Origin: an uncultured Chloroflexota bacterium
Lineage (GTDB): Bacteria > Chloroflexota > Chloroflexia > Thermomicrobiales > UBA6265
Assembly: GCA_937901745.1 (NCBI GenBank)
Contig: CALGSZ010000108.1
Coordinates: forward strand, 1 to 13,441
Reading direction: 5' to 3'
DNA: 13,441 bases
Part shown: in pieces, positions 12,683 to 13,441 of the stretch
How the letters are laid out: every line of letters begins with the position of its first letter
Numbering within the stretch: position 1 is the first letter of the stretch
Notes under the pieces: generated by a model
Seen by the model: only the letters and a program-made list of their open reading frames with translations
What the model was told of the DNA's origin: nothing
Database searches by the model: none
Position numbers and translations under genes: made by a program

Positions 12683-13441
12683 TTAGTCGGCCGCGGGAGC
12701 GGACGCGACCTCGGGATCCACCTCCGGCTCCAGTGCCGGCGCGGGAGCATGTGCTTCGATCGGCTGAACGACGACCTGCTCACTGATCAAGAAGTAGGAG
12801 AGGACGCTCGTCACGAGCAGACCGAGGCCGGAGATGATGATCGCGCGATCCATGCCGACGACGAACGCCTCGCTGCTCGCCAGTCGAAGCACATCGACGA
12901 CCTCCGCCGGCAGCGCGCTGAGCGCCGGGATGCGATCGATCACGTGTCCAGCGTTGCTGGCGCCATCGCCGACGAAGGAGACGACCGGCGCAAGCTCGGG
13001 ATTCTGAGCCAGCTCCTCCACGCGGCTATCTGACCGGAATTCGTTCTGGTAGACCCGGTTGGCGATCGTACCCAGCAGGGCGATGCCGAAGGCCGTGCCG
13101 ATCTCGCGAACCGCGCCGTTGACCGCCGAGGCAATTCCGCTCTTGTCACTCTCGACGCTGTTCAGGACTGCCGTCGTCATCGGCGCCCAGAGGAACGAGT
13201 TGCCGAGACCGAGCACGATGAACGCCGGCAGGATGTCCCAATACGAGGCATCCGCCCCGCTGCGCAGGAAGAGCAGCGTGCCGATCGCCGTGATGCCCAG
13301 ACCGATCGAGAGCAGCGTCCGCGACCCCATCCGGCCCGTGAGCGAGCCCGCGATCGGTGACAGTGCCATCATCACCGCAACCATCGGCAGCAGGGCCAGA
13401 CCCGTTCGCACCGCCGAGAATCCATGGACATTCTGCTGATA
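12683..13441 (-). CDS. MFS drug exporter, DHA2/EmrB type, C-terminal part (5' end beyond window)
   Basis: The frame is open through the right edge, so the N-terminal half is missing; 252 residues are visible. The upstream residues YQQNVHGFSAVRTGLALLPM are the periplasmic-loop signature of EmrB/QacA-type 14-helix transporters. Helices follow at about residues 20-37 (LPMVAVMMALSPIAG), 48-63, 78-94, 117-132 and a final one (IIISGLGLLVTSVLSYF) near residue 210. ERR-type cytoplasmic contacts are replaced by TGRMGSRTLL (about 37-46). SFVGDGASNAGHVIDRIP is a periplasmic loop. The C-terminus after LISEQVVV is an Ala/Pro/Glu-rich tail of about 27 residues. These transporters export drugs or other lipophilic compounds using the proton gradient. 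The GTG at 13411 is internal, not the start. Confidence 0.9.
   Translation of the reverse strand, partial: YQQNVHGFSAVRTGLALLPMVAVMMALSPIAGSLTGRMGSRTLLSIGLGITAIGTLLFLRSGADASYWDILPAFIVLGLGNSFLWAPMTTAVLNSVESDKSGIASAVNGAVREIGTAFGIALLGTIANRVYQNEFRSDSRVEELAQNPELAPVVSFVGDGASNAGHVIDRIPALSALPAEVVDVLRLASSEAFVVGMDRAIIISGLGLLVTSVLSYFLISEQVVVQPIEAHAPAPALEPEVDPEVASAPAAD

Noticed and set aside
12580..12783. 68-residue N-terminal extension of the tryptophan-rich protein
   Set aside because: Its residues are Arg/Pro/Ser-rich, it overlaps the end of the MFS gene in another frame, and a good ribosome-binding site precedes 12579.
13409..13411. GTG as the start of the MFS gene
   Set aside because: The frame continues upstream to the window edge with a conserved EmrB-type sequence, so this codon is internal.
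1..13441. CRISPR arrays, tRNA or rRNA genes, insertion sequences, prophage or defence genes
   Set aside because: No regularly spaced repeats, tRNA-like cloverleaf, transposase motifs, terminal inverted repeats with target duplication, or phage proteins were seen on either strand by eye.

Overview
The window is GC-rich and densely coded, mostly on the minus strand, with short gaps and good Shine-Dalgarno sites. The gene mix fits a free-living bacterium, most likely a Chloroflexota member of the Thermomicrobia/Sphaerobacter type: an F420-type quinone reductase homologue, a geranylgeranyl-reductase-like flavoprotein, small Tat-exported proteins and a ParAB pair. A high-GC actinobacterium is a weaker alternative. 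This placement is inference from gene content; there is no rRNA or other phylogenetic marker here. I see no tRNA, rRNA, CRISPR array, insertion sequence or phage gene.

Layout. 1-725 (minus, runs off the left edge): a membrane-anchored extracytoplasmic protein of unknown function. 801-2688 (minus): parA-parB, overlapping by 8 nt, with a promoter and a 10-bp palindrome upstream. 2799-4172 (minus): a class III PLP aminotransferase with a cysteine-rich insert and a long leader carrying an 11-nt direct repeat. 4359-5339 (minus): sixA-like histidine phosphatase, then an F420-type (Ddn family) reductase. 5510-6280 (plus): a GNAT acetyltransferase, divergent from sixA. 6318-7963 (minus): an amidase-signature enzyme translationally coupled to a small AtzG/GatC-like protein. 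8086-9318 (minus): a geranylgeranyl-reductase-family flavoprotein. 9496-9915 (minus): a zinc-ribbon, two-helix membrane protein. 10055-10438 and 10740-11696 (plus): two Tat-exported proteins, one with an LPQTG near its C-terminus, the other a SnoaL-like domain joined to a DUF2173-like domain. 11728-12579 (minus): a cytoplasmic protein I do not recognise. 12683-13441 (minus, runs off the right edge): the C-terminal half of a DHA2-type MFS exporter.

How the genes may work together. ParA and ParB form a DNA segregation pair. The amidase and its small partner probably form a GatA/GatC-like complex. SixA, the F420-type reductase and possibly the aminotransferase could be partly co-transcribed, but no shared pathway is evident. 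The most unusual part is 9.9-11.7 kb: a divergent control region with three dyads in about 95 bp, followed by the two exported proteins. The SnoaL-DUF2173 fusion is the best candidate for something undescribed. I found no clear multi-gene defence or mobile system.
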